DNA of 64,000 bases from Lachnospiraceae bacterium UBA1683 (GTDB lineage: Bacteria > Bacillota > Clostridia > Lachnospirales > Lachnospiraceae). The notes under the pieces were generated by a model, which was not told the origin of the DNA, ran no database searches, and was given only the letters and a program-made list of their open reading frames with translations. Shown piece by piece: positions 7,195 to 16,394 of this stretch. The translations under genes were made by a program, and so were the position numbers. The stretch spans positions 1-64,000 of the forward strand of contig DCKD01000096.1 in the NCBI GenBank assembly GCA_002320245.1. Direction: 5' to 3'. Positions within the stretch are counted from its first letter, which is position 1, and every line of letters starts with the position of its first letter.

Positions 7195-8366
7195 TATGCA
7201 AGCCTCCTTGCTCCATCTCCGATTTCTACGGTATAAAACTCTGCTTCATGGCCGACTTTTTCTTTGTATGCCTTTCCAATGGTGTCGATAAATGTGTCGA
7301 TGGCATCATTTTTTACAATGCTGACTGTACATCCGCCGAATCCGCCTCCGGTGATACGGGAGCCGATTACGCCCGGTGTGTTCCATGCAAGGTCAACAAG
7401 AATATCAATTTCCTCGCAGGAAACTTCGTAATCATCACGAAGGGATATATGGGACTGATTCATCAGTTCGCCAAACCGTGTGATGTCGTCGGTCCTCAAA
7501 GCAGCGACTGCCTCAATGGTACGCTGGTTCTCCGCAACGGCATGTTTTGCACGTTTTTCTTTTACGGCATCCCCAATCACAGCCTTGTGCCGTTCAAATG
7601 TTTCCATATCTAAGTCGCCAAGAGACTGGATATCAACCACTGTCTGAAGCGCGGCAAGTGCATCCGCACATTCCTGACGGCGGGTATTGTAAGCGGAATC
7701 GACCAGACTGTGTTTTACCTTACTGTTTGTAATAATAATCTTTGCATCTTTTAACTTAACCGGAGCATATTCAAAATTCAGCGTGCTTGTGTCAAGGAAA
7801 ATCGCATTATCTGCTTTTCCATTTGCAACCGCAAACTGATCCATGATACCGCAGTTACATCCGTTAAAATTATTCTCAGAATACTGTCCGATGAGTGCCA
7901 AATCGGTCATTGTCAGACTATCAATTCCGAAGAGGTCTGTTAAAATCACTCCGGTCAACACTTCCAGAGATGCGGAAGAGGAGAGTCCCGAACCGTTTGG
8001 AATGTTGCCCCGGATTACCATGTCAAAACCGGAGTCAAGTTTGTATCCTTTCTCTGTGAATGCCCAGATAACGCCGAGCGGATAGTTTGCCCAGTTGTAT
8101 CTTTTCTGATAAGACAGATCATCTAGGGACACTTCGATGACTCCAAAATTGTCGAGGTTCATCGAATAAAAATGAATTTTGTTGTCCGTTCTCTTTCTGG
8201 CAACGCCGTATGTACCGATTGTCAGTGCGCATGGAAATACATGCCCTCCGTTATAATCAGTATGCTCCCCAATCAGATTCACACGTCCCGGTGAGAAGTA
8301 GAAACGGACGTCTTCTGTATTGCCAAATAGTTCAGCAAATTTGTCAAACAATTTTTCTTTCATCAT
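7194..8366 (-). CDS. galK: Galactokinase
   Basis: Phosphorylates galactose at C1 with ATP, the entry to the Leloir pathway. 390 residues of the GHMP kinase fold. The galactokinase signature GRVNLIGEHTDYNGGHVFP starts near residue 27, the phosphate loop NGSGLSSSASLEV lies near 120, and GGGFGGCTVSIV lies near 340. AGGAAGGA precedes two adjacent ATG codons at 8366/8363. First gene of a galK-galT operon, divergent from an AraC-type regulator that likely controls it. Galactose is also released by the alpha-galactosidase at 25.8 kb, so the two loci probably work together. Confidence 0.96.
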   Translation of the reverse strand: MMKEKLFDKFAELFGNTEDVRFYFSPGRVNLIGEHTDYNGGHVFPCALTIGTYGVARKRTDNKIHFYSMNLDNFGVIEVSLDDLSYQKRYNWANYPLGVIWAFTEKGYKLDSGFDMVIRGNIPNGSGLSSSASLEVLTGVILTDLFGIDSLTMTDLALIGQYSENNFNGCNCGIMDQFAVANGKADNAIFLDTSTLNFEYAPVKLKDAKIIITNSKVKHSLVDSAYNTRRQECADALAALQTVVDIQSLGDLDMETFERHKAVIGDAVKEKRAKHAVAENQRTIEAVAALRTDDITRFGELMNQSHISLRDDYEVSCEEIDILVDLAWNTPGVIGSRITGGGFGGCTVSIVKNDAIDTFIDTIGKAYKEKVGHEAEFYTVEIGDGARRLA

Positions 8367-8445
8367 GTAGAAATCCTTCCTTTCCGTTCTTTGAGCTGTT
8401 CCTGTAAACAGTTCGGCGGATAGCGCAAGTCCGCCGTATAATTTT

Positions 8446-8474
8446 ATTATAAAGCAGCCTGTAAAAAATGTACA
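8446..8474 (-). promoter_or_regulatory. Promoter of the galKT operon
   Basis: On the minus strand TGTACA (8474-8469), 17 nt, TATAAT (8451-8446). The poor -35 suits activator-dependent expression. Confidence 0.5.
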
Positions 8475-8499
8475 TACAAAATCCGTGCAAGCGTATGTA
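8471..8499. promoter_or_regulatory. Inverted repeat in the galK/araC intergenic region
   Basis: TACATAC (8471-8477) and GTATGTA (8493-8499) are 7-bp inverted arms 22 bp apart between their starts. They abut the galKT -35 and lie just before the regulator's own -35, a sensible place for an AraC-family activator to bind. Confidence 0.4.
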
Positions 8500-8505
8500 A
8501 ATATG

Positions 8506-8533
8506 TTGCAAAAGAGAAATTGCGTACTATAAT
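8506..8533 (+). promoter_or_regulatory. Promoter of the AraC-type gene
   Basis: TTGCAA (8506-8511), 16 nt, TATAAT (8528-8533). Transcription would begin near 8540, after the upstream in-frame start at 8520, so the gene must start at the ATG at 8577. Confidence 0.55.
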
Positions 8534-8576
8534 AGGAAATGTAGGAAACTCAGATTATAGCGGAAAGGGGAAAAAG

Positions 8577-9419
8577 ATGGCGCGCACATATAAGTATTCA
8601 TTCAAGGCGAGGGAAAACCTGTTGAATTCACTGTCGGTTTACAATGTGGGACATCAGAAATGCGGGCCGGGATATCAGTGGGGACCGGGGGTACGGAACC
8701 ATTACTGTATCCACCATGTGATATCGGGAACAGGCTGGTATGAGGTGAACGGAAACATCTGTCAATTGTCAGCGGGGGACACCTTTATTTTGTATCCGAA
8801 TACCGAGGTAAAATATTATGCGGATAAAGAAAACCCATGGGAATATGCTTGGGTTGGGTTTGCCGGAGATGATGCGGATTCACTTGTCCGCGCAATGGGT
8901 TTCAGGAAGGAACAGCCATGGATTAAGAACGGGCATCTTCCGAGAAAGGTGATACAGAAACAGCTCGGCATTATTTACGGAGTCAAGGGAAGTGATTATG
9001 AATCGGCGGTTGCAATGACAGGTGCGCTATACACATTATTTTCTACTTTTATGCACTATGCCGAGCATGAGGAGAGCACAAAGAACAGCCAGATGGTGTA
9101 TGTGGAGAAAGCGAAAGACTACATTTCCACAAATTATTCTTATCCGATTACAATAGAAGATGTTGCATCTTATGTAGGCATCAGCCGGAGTCATCTGTTT
9201 CGTTCATTTCAGACATACCAGAAACAGTCACCGAAAGAATATTTGATGGAATTCCGGATTAAACGGGCAAGACATTTGCTGCGGGACACGGAACTTTCAA
9301 TTGCATCAATTGCGTATTCCGTCGGATTTGAGAATAATCTGTATTTTTCAAAAGCATTTAAAAGTAAAATGAATATGAGCCCGTCCGAGTACCGGAAAAA
9401 ATTTCCGGTACTGCTGTAA
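8577..9419 (+). CDS. AraC-family regulator, probable activator of galKT
   Basis: 280 residues. An N-terminal cupin-like sensor domain (residues ~10-150; IHHVISGTGWYEVNGNICQL, then GDTFILYPN) is followed by a C-terminal pair of helix-turn-helix motifs (ITIEDVASYVGISRSHLFRSF; IASIAYSVGFENNLYFSKAF) ending in the usual MSPSEYRKKF. ATG 8577 is chosen because AAAGGGG sits 6 nt before it and the predicted transcript starts after the longer alternative. Divergent orientation and a shared 200-bp intergenic region suggest it senses galactose or a related sugar and controls galKT. This is inferred from position only. Confidence 0.85.
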   Translation: MARTYKYSFKARENLLNSLSVYNVGHQKCGPGYQWGPGVRNHYCIHHVISGTGWYEVNGNICQLSAGDTFILYPNTEVKYYADKENPWEYAWVGFAGDDADSLVRAMGFRKEQPWIKNGHLPRKVIQKQLGIIYGVKGSDYESAVAMTGALYTLFSTFMHYAEHEESTKNSQMVYVEKAKDYISTNYSYPITIEDVASYVGISRSHLFRSFQTYQKQSPKEYLMEFRIKRARHLLRDTELSIASIAYSVGFENNLYFSKAFKSKMNMSPSEYRKKFPVLL

Positions 9420-9460
9420 ATGTGAACGGTCAGTCATTTTAAGAAATAGAGACAGATGTA

Positions 9461-10831
9461 TCATTCTGAACTATCCAGCGTATGAATCTTCAATCTGCAA
9501 ATCCGCCTAAACAGCAGGGAAGAGAGAAGTACAGATACAATCTCTGCAATCGGAATTGCCCACCAAATCATATGGAGCCCGAACACTCTGGAAAATATGT
9601 ACGCAACCGGCAGGATGACGAATAACTGACGTGCGACCGATACAATCAGGCTGTATACTGCGTTTCCGAGCGCCTGAAATACAGAACTCAGGATAATGCA
9701 GTATCCGGCAAAAACAAAGCTGAGACTGATGATGCGAAGTGCAGGGACGCCGATTTCCAGCATGTGCTCAGAAGCACCGAACAGCTTGAGCAACTGCGTC
9801 GGGCAAGCCTGGAAGATTGCCAGTCCGAGCAGCATGATAGAGATTGCAACGCCAATACTTAACTTGATAGAAGACAGAATCCGGTGCTTGTTTTTTGCGC
9901 CGTAGTTGTATGCAACGATTGGAATCAGCCCGTTGTTCAGACCGAAAATCGGCATAAAGATAAAACTCTGCAATTTAAAGTACACGCCGAATACAGCCGC
10001 CGCGGTCGAAGAGAACAACAGCAGAATCTTATTCATGCCGAATACCATGACAGAACCGATTGACTGCATAATAATAGAAGGAACGCCCACCTGGTAAATG
10101 ATACCGATTACCCGTTTATCCGGGCGGAATCCTTTCATATTCAGGTTAATTTCTTTGTTTTTAGTAATGTTAAAATACAGAGAAAGGATGACGGCAACAA
10201 TCTGGCCGAATACAGTTGCGATTGCAGCTCCGGCAACTTCCAGCCGAGGAAATCCGAACAGACCGAAAATCAGAATCGGATCCATAATAATATTGATAAT
10301 CGCTCCGGTTCCCTGTGTAATCATAGTGTAAATGGTTTTTCCGGTAGCCTGCAGGAGACGTTCCAGAGTAACCTGCATAAAGATGCCGACAGAAATCACA
10401 GTGATAATGGCCATATATTGTGTACCATAATTGACAATGGTTTCGTTTCCTGTTTGGGATGCCATAAATGCATGGGAGCCAAACAGCCCGATCAGCGCCA
10501 TAACGATACAACTCATAATGCCGAGGAAGATCCCGTTTCTTGCGGCAAGATTCGCCTCCTCAAACCGTTTCTCTCCGAGATTGCGGGAGAGCAGGGCGTT
10601 GATTCCCACCCCGGTTCCGGCTGCGATGGCAATCATCAGATTCTGGACCGGAAATACAAGAGAGACGGCAGTCAGCGCCTCTTCGTTAATCTGTGCGACA
10701 AAGATACTGTCTACAATGTTATAAAGTGCCTGTACCAACATGGAAATGATCATCGGCAGGGACATCGAAACAAGCAGTTTCGGAACAGGCATGGTCCCCA
10801 TTTTGTTTTCTTTCGCCTGTGTATGACTCAT
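9461..10831 (-). CDS. MATE-family efflux transporter
   Basis: A 456-residue, 12-helix cation-coupled antiporter. N-terminal features typical of the family are MPVPKLLVSMSLPMIISMLV, then QALYNIVDSIFVAQ and AVSLVFPVQNL. A longer in-frame start at 10945 exists, but AGGAGG lies 10 nt before the ATG at 10831 and the family normally begins with a short tail before the first helix. Substrate unknown; members export drugs and cationic metabolites. Single gene, divergent from the deacetylase gene. Confidence 0.92.
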   Translation of the reverse strand: MSHTQAKENKMGTMPVPKLLVSMSLPMIISMLVQALYNIVDSIFVAQINEEALTAVSLVFPVQNLMIAIAAGTGVGINALLSRNLGEKRFEEANLAARNGIFLGIMSCIVMALIGLFGSHAFMASQTGNETIVNYGTQYMAIITVISVGIFMQVTLERLLQATGKTIYTMITQGTGAIINIIMDPILIFGLFGFPRLEVAGAAIATVFGQIVAVILSLYFNITKNKEINLNMKGFRPDKRVIGIIYQVGVPSIIMQSIGSVMVFGMNKILLLFSSTAAAVFGVYFKLQSFIFMPIFGLNNGLIPIVAYNYGAKNKHRILSSIKLSIGVAISIMLLGLAIFQACPTQLLKLFGASEHMLEIGVPALRIISLSFVFAGYCIILSSVFQALGNAVYSLIVSVARQLFVILPVAYIFSRVFGLHMIWWAIPIAEIVSVLLSSLLFRRICRLKIHTLDSSE

Positions 10832-10949
10832 TGAAATAAAACCTCCTAAATTTCGCATAACATTTATTATAACATCAATAAAAACGATATACAATGCATA
10901 TATTTTAAAGGAATGTAAAATACGGTGAAATACCGGAAAAGGCAATGGG

Positions 10950-11702
10950 ATGAGTAGAATAAAACAGTGGATGCAGGGACTCGGAGTTGTCTATGTCCTG
11001 TTGCTTTCCGGCATATTCTGGAATGCTTTTGCCATAGGCCACAATGAGGCAGAAGTCGAAACAGCCAGCCAATATGAAGCAAATTATCAGGATGCCAATC
11101 AGGGAACAAGTCAGGCGGATAACGGGAAAGAGGTGTCCGAGAAACCAAAAATCGCACTGACATTTGACGACGGACCGTCGGCATCCTGCACGCCGGGACT
11201 TCTTGACGGGCTGAAGGAACGCGGAGTCCACGCCACCTTTTTCCTTATTGGAAAAAATATCGAACAGGGAGAGAATGCGCAGATAGTAAAGCGGGAATAT
11301 GAGGAAGGACACTTAGTTGGCAACCATACGTATCATCATGTGGAAATTACGCGGGTGAGTGATGCAGATGCTTATCAGGAAATTAAGATGACCAATGATC
11401 TGATTGAAGGAATTACAGGAGAGCCGCCGGAATATATGCGCCCTCCGTTTGGGGCGTGGCAGCGGACATTGGAGCAGAATATACATATCATGCCTGTGAT
11501 GTGGACGGTGGATCCGTTGGACTGGACAACGGAGAATGTTGATGAAATTGTAAATAAAGTGGTGACGGAAGTACAGGAAAATGATATTATTTTGTTGCAT
11601 GACTGTTATCAAAGCTCGGTGAAAGCGGCACTGCGGATTGTGGATATTTTACAGGCGGAAGGGTTTGAGTTTGTGACAGTCGATGAATTGATTTTAAATT
11701 AA
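10950..11702 (+). CDS. Polysaccharide deacetylase family protein, membrane-anchored
   Basis: 250 residues. A single N-terminal hydrophobic helix (residues ~10-30) anchors or exports it. After a low-complexity linker comes a NodB-type domain: TFDDGP (metal-binding Asp pair, near residue 72), HTYHH (metal His), RPPFGAW, WTVDPLDW and ILLHD near the end. All five family motifs are present, so it is probably an active metal-dependent deacetylase acting on peptidoglycan or another cell-surface glycan outside the membrane. It is followed 20 nt later by the TcdA-like gene. Confidence 0.9.
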   Translation: MSRIKQWMQGLGVVYVLLLSGIFWNAFAIGHNEAEVETASQYEANYQDANQGTSQADNGKEVSEKPKIALTFDDGPSASCTPGLLDGLKERGVHATFFLIGKNIEQGENAQIVKREYEEGHLVGNHTYHHVEITRVSDADAYQEIKMTNDLIEGITGEPPEYMRPPFGAWQRTLEQNIHIMPVMWTVDPLDWTTENVDEIVNKVVTEVQENDIILLHDCYQSSVKAALRIVDILQAEGFEFVTVDELILN

Positions 11703-11722
11703 CGTTACGGAGAGAATAAGAG

Positions 11723-12445
11723 ATGCCAAATGAATTTTCAAGAACGGAGTTATTAATCGGGCCGGAAGCACAGGAGCGCCTGCACCATGCATCTGTGATG
11801 GTGTTTGGTGTAGGCGGAGTTGGCTCCCATTGTACCGAAGCACTTGCCCGCAGTGGGGTGGGAAAGCTGATTCTGATAGACAATGACACGGTGTCGGTGA
11901 CGAATATCAATCGCCAGTCGATTGCGCTGCACAGCACGGTGGGGCTGTATAAGACGAAAATTATGAAAGAGAAGATTGCAGACATCTGTCCGGACATCCG
12001 GGTGGAGACATATGAGATGTTCGTACTGCCGGACAATCTGGATTTATTATTTGAACAGGAAAAGCCGGATTATATCATTGATGCGATTGATACGGTGACC
12101 GCAAAGCTTGCGATTACCGAGCTCGCACAGAAACTGGACATTCCGCTGATTAGCAGTATGGGAACCGGGAATAAACTTCATCCGGAGCTGTTTGAGATTA
12201 CGGATTTGTCAAAAACAAGCGTGTGTCCTCTGTGCAAGGTGATGCGGAAGGAATTGAAGGCAAGGGGAATCTATCATCTGAAAGTGCTCTATTCCAGAGA
12301 AAAACCAGTCGATACACAAGGCAGGGAAACCGGGGAGGATAAAGGCGTCAGACGGGCGCTGCCAGGAAGTATTTCCTTCGTGCCTCCGGTTGCCGGGCTT
12401 ATGATTGCCGGAGCGGTAATCCGTGAACTTGCCGGATTAAATTGA
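11723..12445 (+). CDS. tcdA: tRNA threonylcarbamoyladenosine dehydratase (TcdA/YgdL-like)
   Basis: An E1-like, ThiF-fold ATP-dependent enzyme. In characterised members it cyclises t6A at tRNA position 37 to ct6A. 240 residues. It shows the nucleotide loop VFGVGGVGSHCTEALARSGV near residue 25, the DNDTVSVTNINRQ motif, and a central CPLCKVMRKELKARG. C-terminal Cys-containing sequences of ThiF/MoeB adenylators with full zinc sites are absent, favouring TcdA over MoeB. 12 nt before rarA, likely cotranscribed; this pairing is common in Clostridia. Confidence 0.88.
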   Translation: MPNEFSRTELLIGPEAQERLHHASVMVFGVGGVGSHCTEALARSGVGKLILIDNDTVSVTNINRQSIALHSTVGLYKTKIMKEKIADICPDIRVETYEMFVLPDNLDLLFEQEKPDYIIDAIDTVTAKLAITELAQKLDIPLISSMGTGNKLHPELFEITDLSKTSVCPLCKVMRKELKARGIYHLKVLYSREKPVDTQGRETGEDKGVRRALPGSISFVPPVAGLMIAGAVIRELAGLN

Positions 12446-12457
12446 TGGGAGAAAATT

Positions 12458-13774
12458 ATGGATTTATTTGATTATATGAGAGAAACGCAGCAGGAGAAGG
12501 AATCGCCTCTTGCATCAAGGATGCGCCCGACGAAACTGGATGAAGTGGTAGGGCAGCAGCATATCATTGGAAAGGACAAGCTTTTGTATCGGGCAATCAA
12601 AGCGGACAAGCTCGGATCTATTATATTTTACGGGCCTCCGGGAACAGGGAAAACGACACTCGCAAAAGTGATTGCCAACACGACAAGTGCGGAATTCAAA
12701 CAAATCAATGCAACGGTGGCCGGCAAGAAAGATATGGAAGAAGTCGTAAAAGAGGCAAAAGAGCTGCTTGGAATGTATCAGAGAAAGACGATTCTGTTCA
12801 TTGATGAGATTCACCGTTTCAACAAGGGGCAGCAGGATTATCTGCTGCCCTATGTGGAGGATGGAACAATTACGCTGATTGGAGCGACAACGGAAAACCC
12901 ATATTTCGAGGTCAACGGGGCTCTGCTTTCACGTTCCAGTGTATTCGAGCTGAAATCTCTGGCAAAAGAGGATATCAGACAATTGCTCCAGCGTGCCGTG
13001 TATGACAAAGAAAAAGGAATGGGAAGTTATAAGGCTGCCATTGATGAGGATGCACTGGACTTTCTTGCCGATATCGCAGGCGGAGATGCGAGGAGTGCAC
13101 TCAATGCAATTGAACTGGGGATTCTGACAACGGAGCGGAGCGCGGATGGAATCATCCACATTACATTGGAGGTTGCTTCTGAGTGTATCCAGAAACGTGT
13201 CGTCCGCTATGATAAAACAGGAGACAACCATTACGATACCATTTCGGCGTTCATCAAGAGCATGCGCGGTTCGGATCCGGATGCTGCAGTCTATTATCTG
13301 GCAAAAATGTTATATGCCGGAGAGGACGTAAAGTTCATTGCACGCAGAATTATGATATGTGCGGCAGAAGATGTCGGAAATGCCGACCCGATGGCACTGA
13401 CGGTTGCGGTGTCCGCCGCACAGGCAGTGGAACGTATCGGGATGCCGGAGTCACAGATTATTCTTTCACAGGCGGTGCTGTATGTGGCATCGGCGCCGAA
13501 GAGTAATTCTGCCGTGAATGCGATTATGGCGGCAAACGAGAGCGTAAGAACCGTTAAGACTACCGTTCCGGCGCATTTGCAGGATGCACATTATAAGGGG
13601 GCGCAGAAGCTGGGGCATGGTGTCGGATATCAGTATGCCCATGATTATCCAAATCATTATGCGCATCAGCAGTACCTGCCGGATGAAATCAAAAACGCCA
13701 GGTTCTATGAACCCGGCGATTTAGGCAATGAAAAACAGACGAAAGAATGGCTACAAAAGCTTCGAGAGCAGTAG
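12458..13774 (+). CDS. rarA: Replication-associated recombination protein A (RarA/MgsA AAA+ ATPase)
   Basis: A 438-residue clamp-loader-like AAA+ ATPase acting at stalled replication forks. Visible are RPTKLDEVVGQQHI, Walker A (GPPGTGKTTLAKV, near residue 55), Walker B (ILFIDEIHRFNKGQQD), sensor 1 (GATTENPYFEVN) and the C-terminal tetramerisation region with the family's SDPDAAVYYLAKML and YPNHYAHQQYLP. Full length. Its last 24 nt overlap the convergent DUF4364 gene. I see no SOS-type box upstream. Confidence 0.95.
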   Translation: MDLFDYMRETQQEKESPLASRMRPTKLDEVVGQQHIIGKDKLLYRAIKADKLGSIIFYGPPGTGKTTLAKVIANTTSAEFKQINATVAGKKDMEEVVKEAKELLGMYQRKTILFIDEIHRFNKGQQDYLLPYVEDGTITLIGATTENPYFEVNGALLSRSSVFELKSLAKEDIRQLLQRAVYDKEKGMGSYKAAIDEDALDFLADIAGGDARSALNAIELGILTTERSADGIIHITLEVASECIQKRVVRYDKTGDNHYDTISAFIKSMRGSDPDAAVYYLAKMLYAGEDVKFIARRIMICAAEDVGNADPMALTVAVSAAQAVERIGMPESQIILSQAVLYVASAPKSNSAVNAIMAANESVRTVKTTVPAHLQDAHYKGAQKLGHGVGYQYAHDYPNHYAHQQYLPDEIKNARFYEPGDLGNEKQTKEWLQKLREQ

Positions 13775-14263
13775 GGCATACAGCTCCTGACTTTGCGTAG
13801 TCCAGTTGTTGGCGATGGTTTCCGCCTCTTTTTCTGTCGGAACAGTCAGTTTCAGGTCAATAAGGCTGAAACCATTTTCCATAATCTGACATCTTACTTC
13901 ATATTCATGGTTGGTATTCAGATAATAGTCTGCCTTGACGGCTGCCTCCTCTTTTAAATCATATTGCTTTTCTTTCAAAAATTCATCGATATCATGCTGG
14001 ATAGCAGGAGAAATTTTATTACTGAAAAAATGAATCGTATCGGCGCCATTCTCTGTCAGATGATAAAGCGTACGGTTGTGCGTGTTTTCTGACACAATCA
14101 ATTGCGAGTCAATCATCTCAGAGAGGGAACTCTGTAGTTTAAAATAATTGGTGTATCCTTTATCCAGAATAAATTCGGATATCTGGGAAGTAGTCAGTGG
14201 AAAATCGACTTTTTCCAGCATATAAAGTATAATCAGTTTGTATAGTGTGAATGATTCAGTCAT
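13751..14263 (-). CDS. DUF4364 family protein
   Basis: 170 residues that match my memory of the DUF4364 family of Clostridia. An N-terminal winged-helix-like segment (LYKLIILYMLEKVDFPLTTS, then ISEFILDKGYTNYF) is followed by LTENGADTIHFF and a C-terminal alpha/beta domain. It may be a DNA-binding protein, but no function is established. It overlaps the upstream radical SAM gene by 8 nt and the convergent rarA gene by 24 nt, so it is the last gene of a malic enzyme - radical SAM - DUF4364 unit. Confidence 0.8.
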   Translation of the reverse strand: MTESFTLYKLIILYMLEKVDFPLTTSQISEFILDKGYTNYFKLQSSLSEMIDSQLIVSENTHNRTLYHLTENGADTIHFFSNKISPAIQHDIDEFLKEKQYDLKEEAAVKADYYLNTNHEYEVRCQIMENGFSLIDLKLTVPTEKEAETIANNWTTQSQELYALLLSKLL

Positions 14264-15182
14264 GATACTCCTTTCCCTGCCAGATGTCTTCTGCCTTCAG
14301 ATAGCTGTGCAGTCTGTTCAGCACGGTTCGTTTCTGACTGGTCCAAAGCGGGGCAATCAGAAGTTCTTTTGGCCCGTCCCCGGTCAGCCGGTGAATCGTA
14401 ATGTCCGGTCTTAATACGGAAATACATGTTCCGAGAAGGCGGATGTATTCTTCCATAGAAGGACTCCAGAACGGTTGGGCGGCATAATCTGCAGCAAGCT
14501 TGGTTCCTGTCAGAATGTGGAGCAGTTGGAGTTTGATACCTTGGATATCCATGTGATTCAGGTACTCAATTGTCTGCAGCATCATTTCTTCCGATTCACC
14601 GGGCAGGCCGAGAATAGTGTGGGTGATTACTGTAATATTACGTTTCCGCAGTTCGCGGACCGCACGTTCATATACATCCAGCCCGTATCCGCGGCGGATA
14701 TAGGCTGCGGTCCGGGGATGGATGGTCTGTAGTCCGAGCTCTACCCATACAGGCTTAATGTGGTTCATCCTTTCCAGCAAATCCAGTACATCACTATCCA
14801 GACAATCCGGTCGGGTAGCAATCGAAAGAATCCGGACTTCCGAGTCCTGAATTGCCTCGGTGTAGATCTGTTCCAGATAAGCGGCTGACGCATAAGTATT
14901 TGTAAATGCCTGAAAATATGCAATAAAGGCATGAACCGGACGCTTTTTCTTTAATAGCTCTTTCCCTTGAATCAATTGTTCCGTGATGGAAAGGGCGGCA
15001 GCCCCGGCAAAATCGCCGGAACCTGCGGCGCTGCAGAAGATGCAGCCGCCGGTTCCGATGGTGCCGTCCCGGTTAGGACAGGTCATTCCGCCGTTGAGTG
15101 TAATTTTGTATACCTTTTCTCCATAGGTTTGTTTTAAATCATAATCCATGGAATGATATCGCTTTTCGCCCCATCGCTCCAT
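14256..15182 (-). CDS. Radical SAM protein, TIGR01212/YhcC family
   Basis: 308 residues. The [4Fe-4S] cysteines are in MTCPNRDGTIGTGGCIFCS (residues ~33-52; Elp3-like spacing C-x10-C-x2-C). The rest of a radical SAM barrel follows, with AYFQAFTNTYA, SIATRPDCL, ELGLQT and HTILGLPGES. The YhcC family is thought to act on RNA or in metabolism regulation; no firm reaction is known. The start codon is 2 nt from the malic enzyme stop, so translation is probably coupled. Confidence 0.88.
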   Translation of the reverse strand: MERWGEKRYHSMDYDLKQTYGEKVYKITLNGGMTCPNRDGTIGTGGCIFCSAAGSGDFAGAAALSITEQLIQGKELLKKKRPVHAFIAYFQAFTNTYASAAYLEQIYTEAIQDSEVRILSIATRPDCLDSDVLDLLERMNHIKPVWVELGLQTIHPRTAAYIRRGYGLDVYERAVRELRKRNITVITHTILGLPGESEEMMLQTIEYLNHMDIQGIKLQLLHILTGTKLAADYAAQPFWSPSMEEYIRLLGTCISVLRPDITIHRLTGDGPKELLIAPLWTSQKRTVLNRLHSYLKAEDIWQGKEYHD

Positions 15183-15183
15183 A

Positions 15184-16332
15184 TTAAATCAGTTCCTTCA
15201 CTGCTCTGCTGACAACATCGGCGACACGTGGATCAAATGCCTCCGGCAGAATGTTGTTTTCGTTCAATTCTTCGTCAGGTACCAGTCCGGCGATTGCTTT
15301 TGCGGTAGCAAGTTTCATCTCTTCTGTAATCTGAGCCGCACGTCCCTCCAGCGCGCCCTTGAAGATACCCGGAAATGCGACCACATTATTTACCTGATTC
15401 GGGAAGTCAGAACGTCCGGTTCCAACTACCTTTGCCCCGGCTTCCTTGGCAAGGTCGGGCATAATCTCCGGCACCGGGTTCGCCATAGCGAAAAGAATGG
15501 CATCTTTATTCATGGAGGAAACCATTTCTTTCGTGACGATATTCGGGGCAGATACGCCGACAAAGATATCCGCACTCTTGAGCGCATCGGCAAGCGTACC
15601 TGTTTTGCCTTCCAGATTGGTGAGCTCCGTCATCTTTTCCTGCATCCAGTTCAGGTTCGGAGATGCTTTGCTGATGATCCCGTTGATATCGCACATGGTA
15701 ATGTCCGGGAATCCGTAGGTGAGCAGCAGTTTCGTGATGGCAACACCGGCAGAACCAGCACCGTTTACAACGATACGGCACGTTTCTTTTTTCTTCCCGG
15801 TTACTTTTAACGCATTGATAATTCCTGCAAGCACCACAATTGCGGTACCGTGCTGGTCATCGTGGAATACCGGAATATCCAGCATCTTTTTCAGACGTTC
15901 TTCAATCTCAAAACAACGCGGGGCGGAGATATCCTCCAGATTGATTCCGCCAAAAGCAGGTGCGATATTTACTACTGTTTTAATAATCTCTTCTGTATCC
16001 TGAGTGTCCAGACAAATCGGAACTGCATTGACGCCGCCGAATTCCTTGAATAAGACAGCTTTGCCTTCCATAACGGGCATCGCGGCTTTGGCGCCGATAT
16101 TGCCAAGTCCGAGTACAGCACTTCCGTCAGATACGACAGCGATGGTGTTGGCTTTGATTGTATATTTGTAAGCGGCTTCGGGATTTTCTGCGATTACCTT
16201 ACAAGGTTCTGCGACTCCCGGAGTATAGGCAATGGCAAGGTCTTCCCTTGAGTTCACATGGGATTTTGCAACCGTTTCAATCTTACCATTCCATTCTTCG
16301 TGCATCTGTAATGCTTTTTCACTATTTGTCAT
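15184..16332 (-). CDS. NAD(P)-dependent malic enzyme (short form)
   Basis: Oxidatively decarboxylates malate to pyruvate. 382 residues, the length of short bacterial enzymes without a phosphotransacetylase tail. Motifs: SREDLAIAYTPGVAEPC near residue 35, GLGNIGAKAAMPVMEGKA, the metal-binding FGGINLEDISAPRCFEIE, FHDDQHGTA and the dinucleotide loop VVNGAGSAGVAI. A longer frame reaches 16392, but AGAGG lies 9 nt before the ATG at 16332 and matches family length. A predicted promoter at 16556-16584 gives a ~215-nt leader that holds the multi-hairpin element at 16395-16524. Confidence 0.93.
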   Translation of the reverse strand: MTNSEKALQMHEEWNGKIETVAKSHVNSREDLAIAYTPGVAEPCKVIAENPEAAYKYTIKANTIAVVSDGSAVLGLGNIGAKAAMPVMEGKAVLFKEFGGVNAVPICLDTQDTEEIIKTVVNIAPAFGGINLEDISAPRCFEIEERLKKMLDIPVFHDDQHGTAIVVLAGIINALKVTGKKKETCRIVVNGAGSAGVAITKLLLTYGFPDITMCDINGIISKASPNLNWMQEKMTELTNLEGKTGTLADALKSADIFVGVSAPNIVTKEMVSSMNKDAILFAMANPVPEIMPDLAKEAGAKVVGTGRSDFPNQVNNVVAFPGIFKGALEGRAAQITEEMKLATAKAIAGLVPDEELNENNILPEAFDPRVADVVSRAVKELI

Positions 16333-16394
16333 AATCTGGTACCTCTTCTTTATTATTTTTCCGTAACAATTCAGAACAGCAGAAAAATGCAAAG

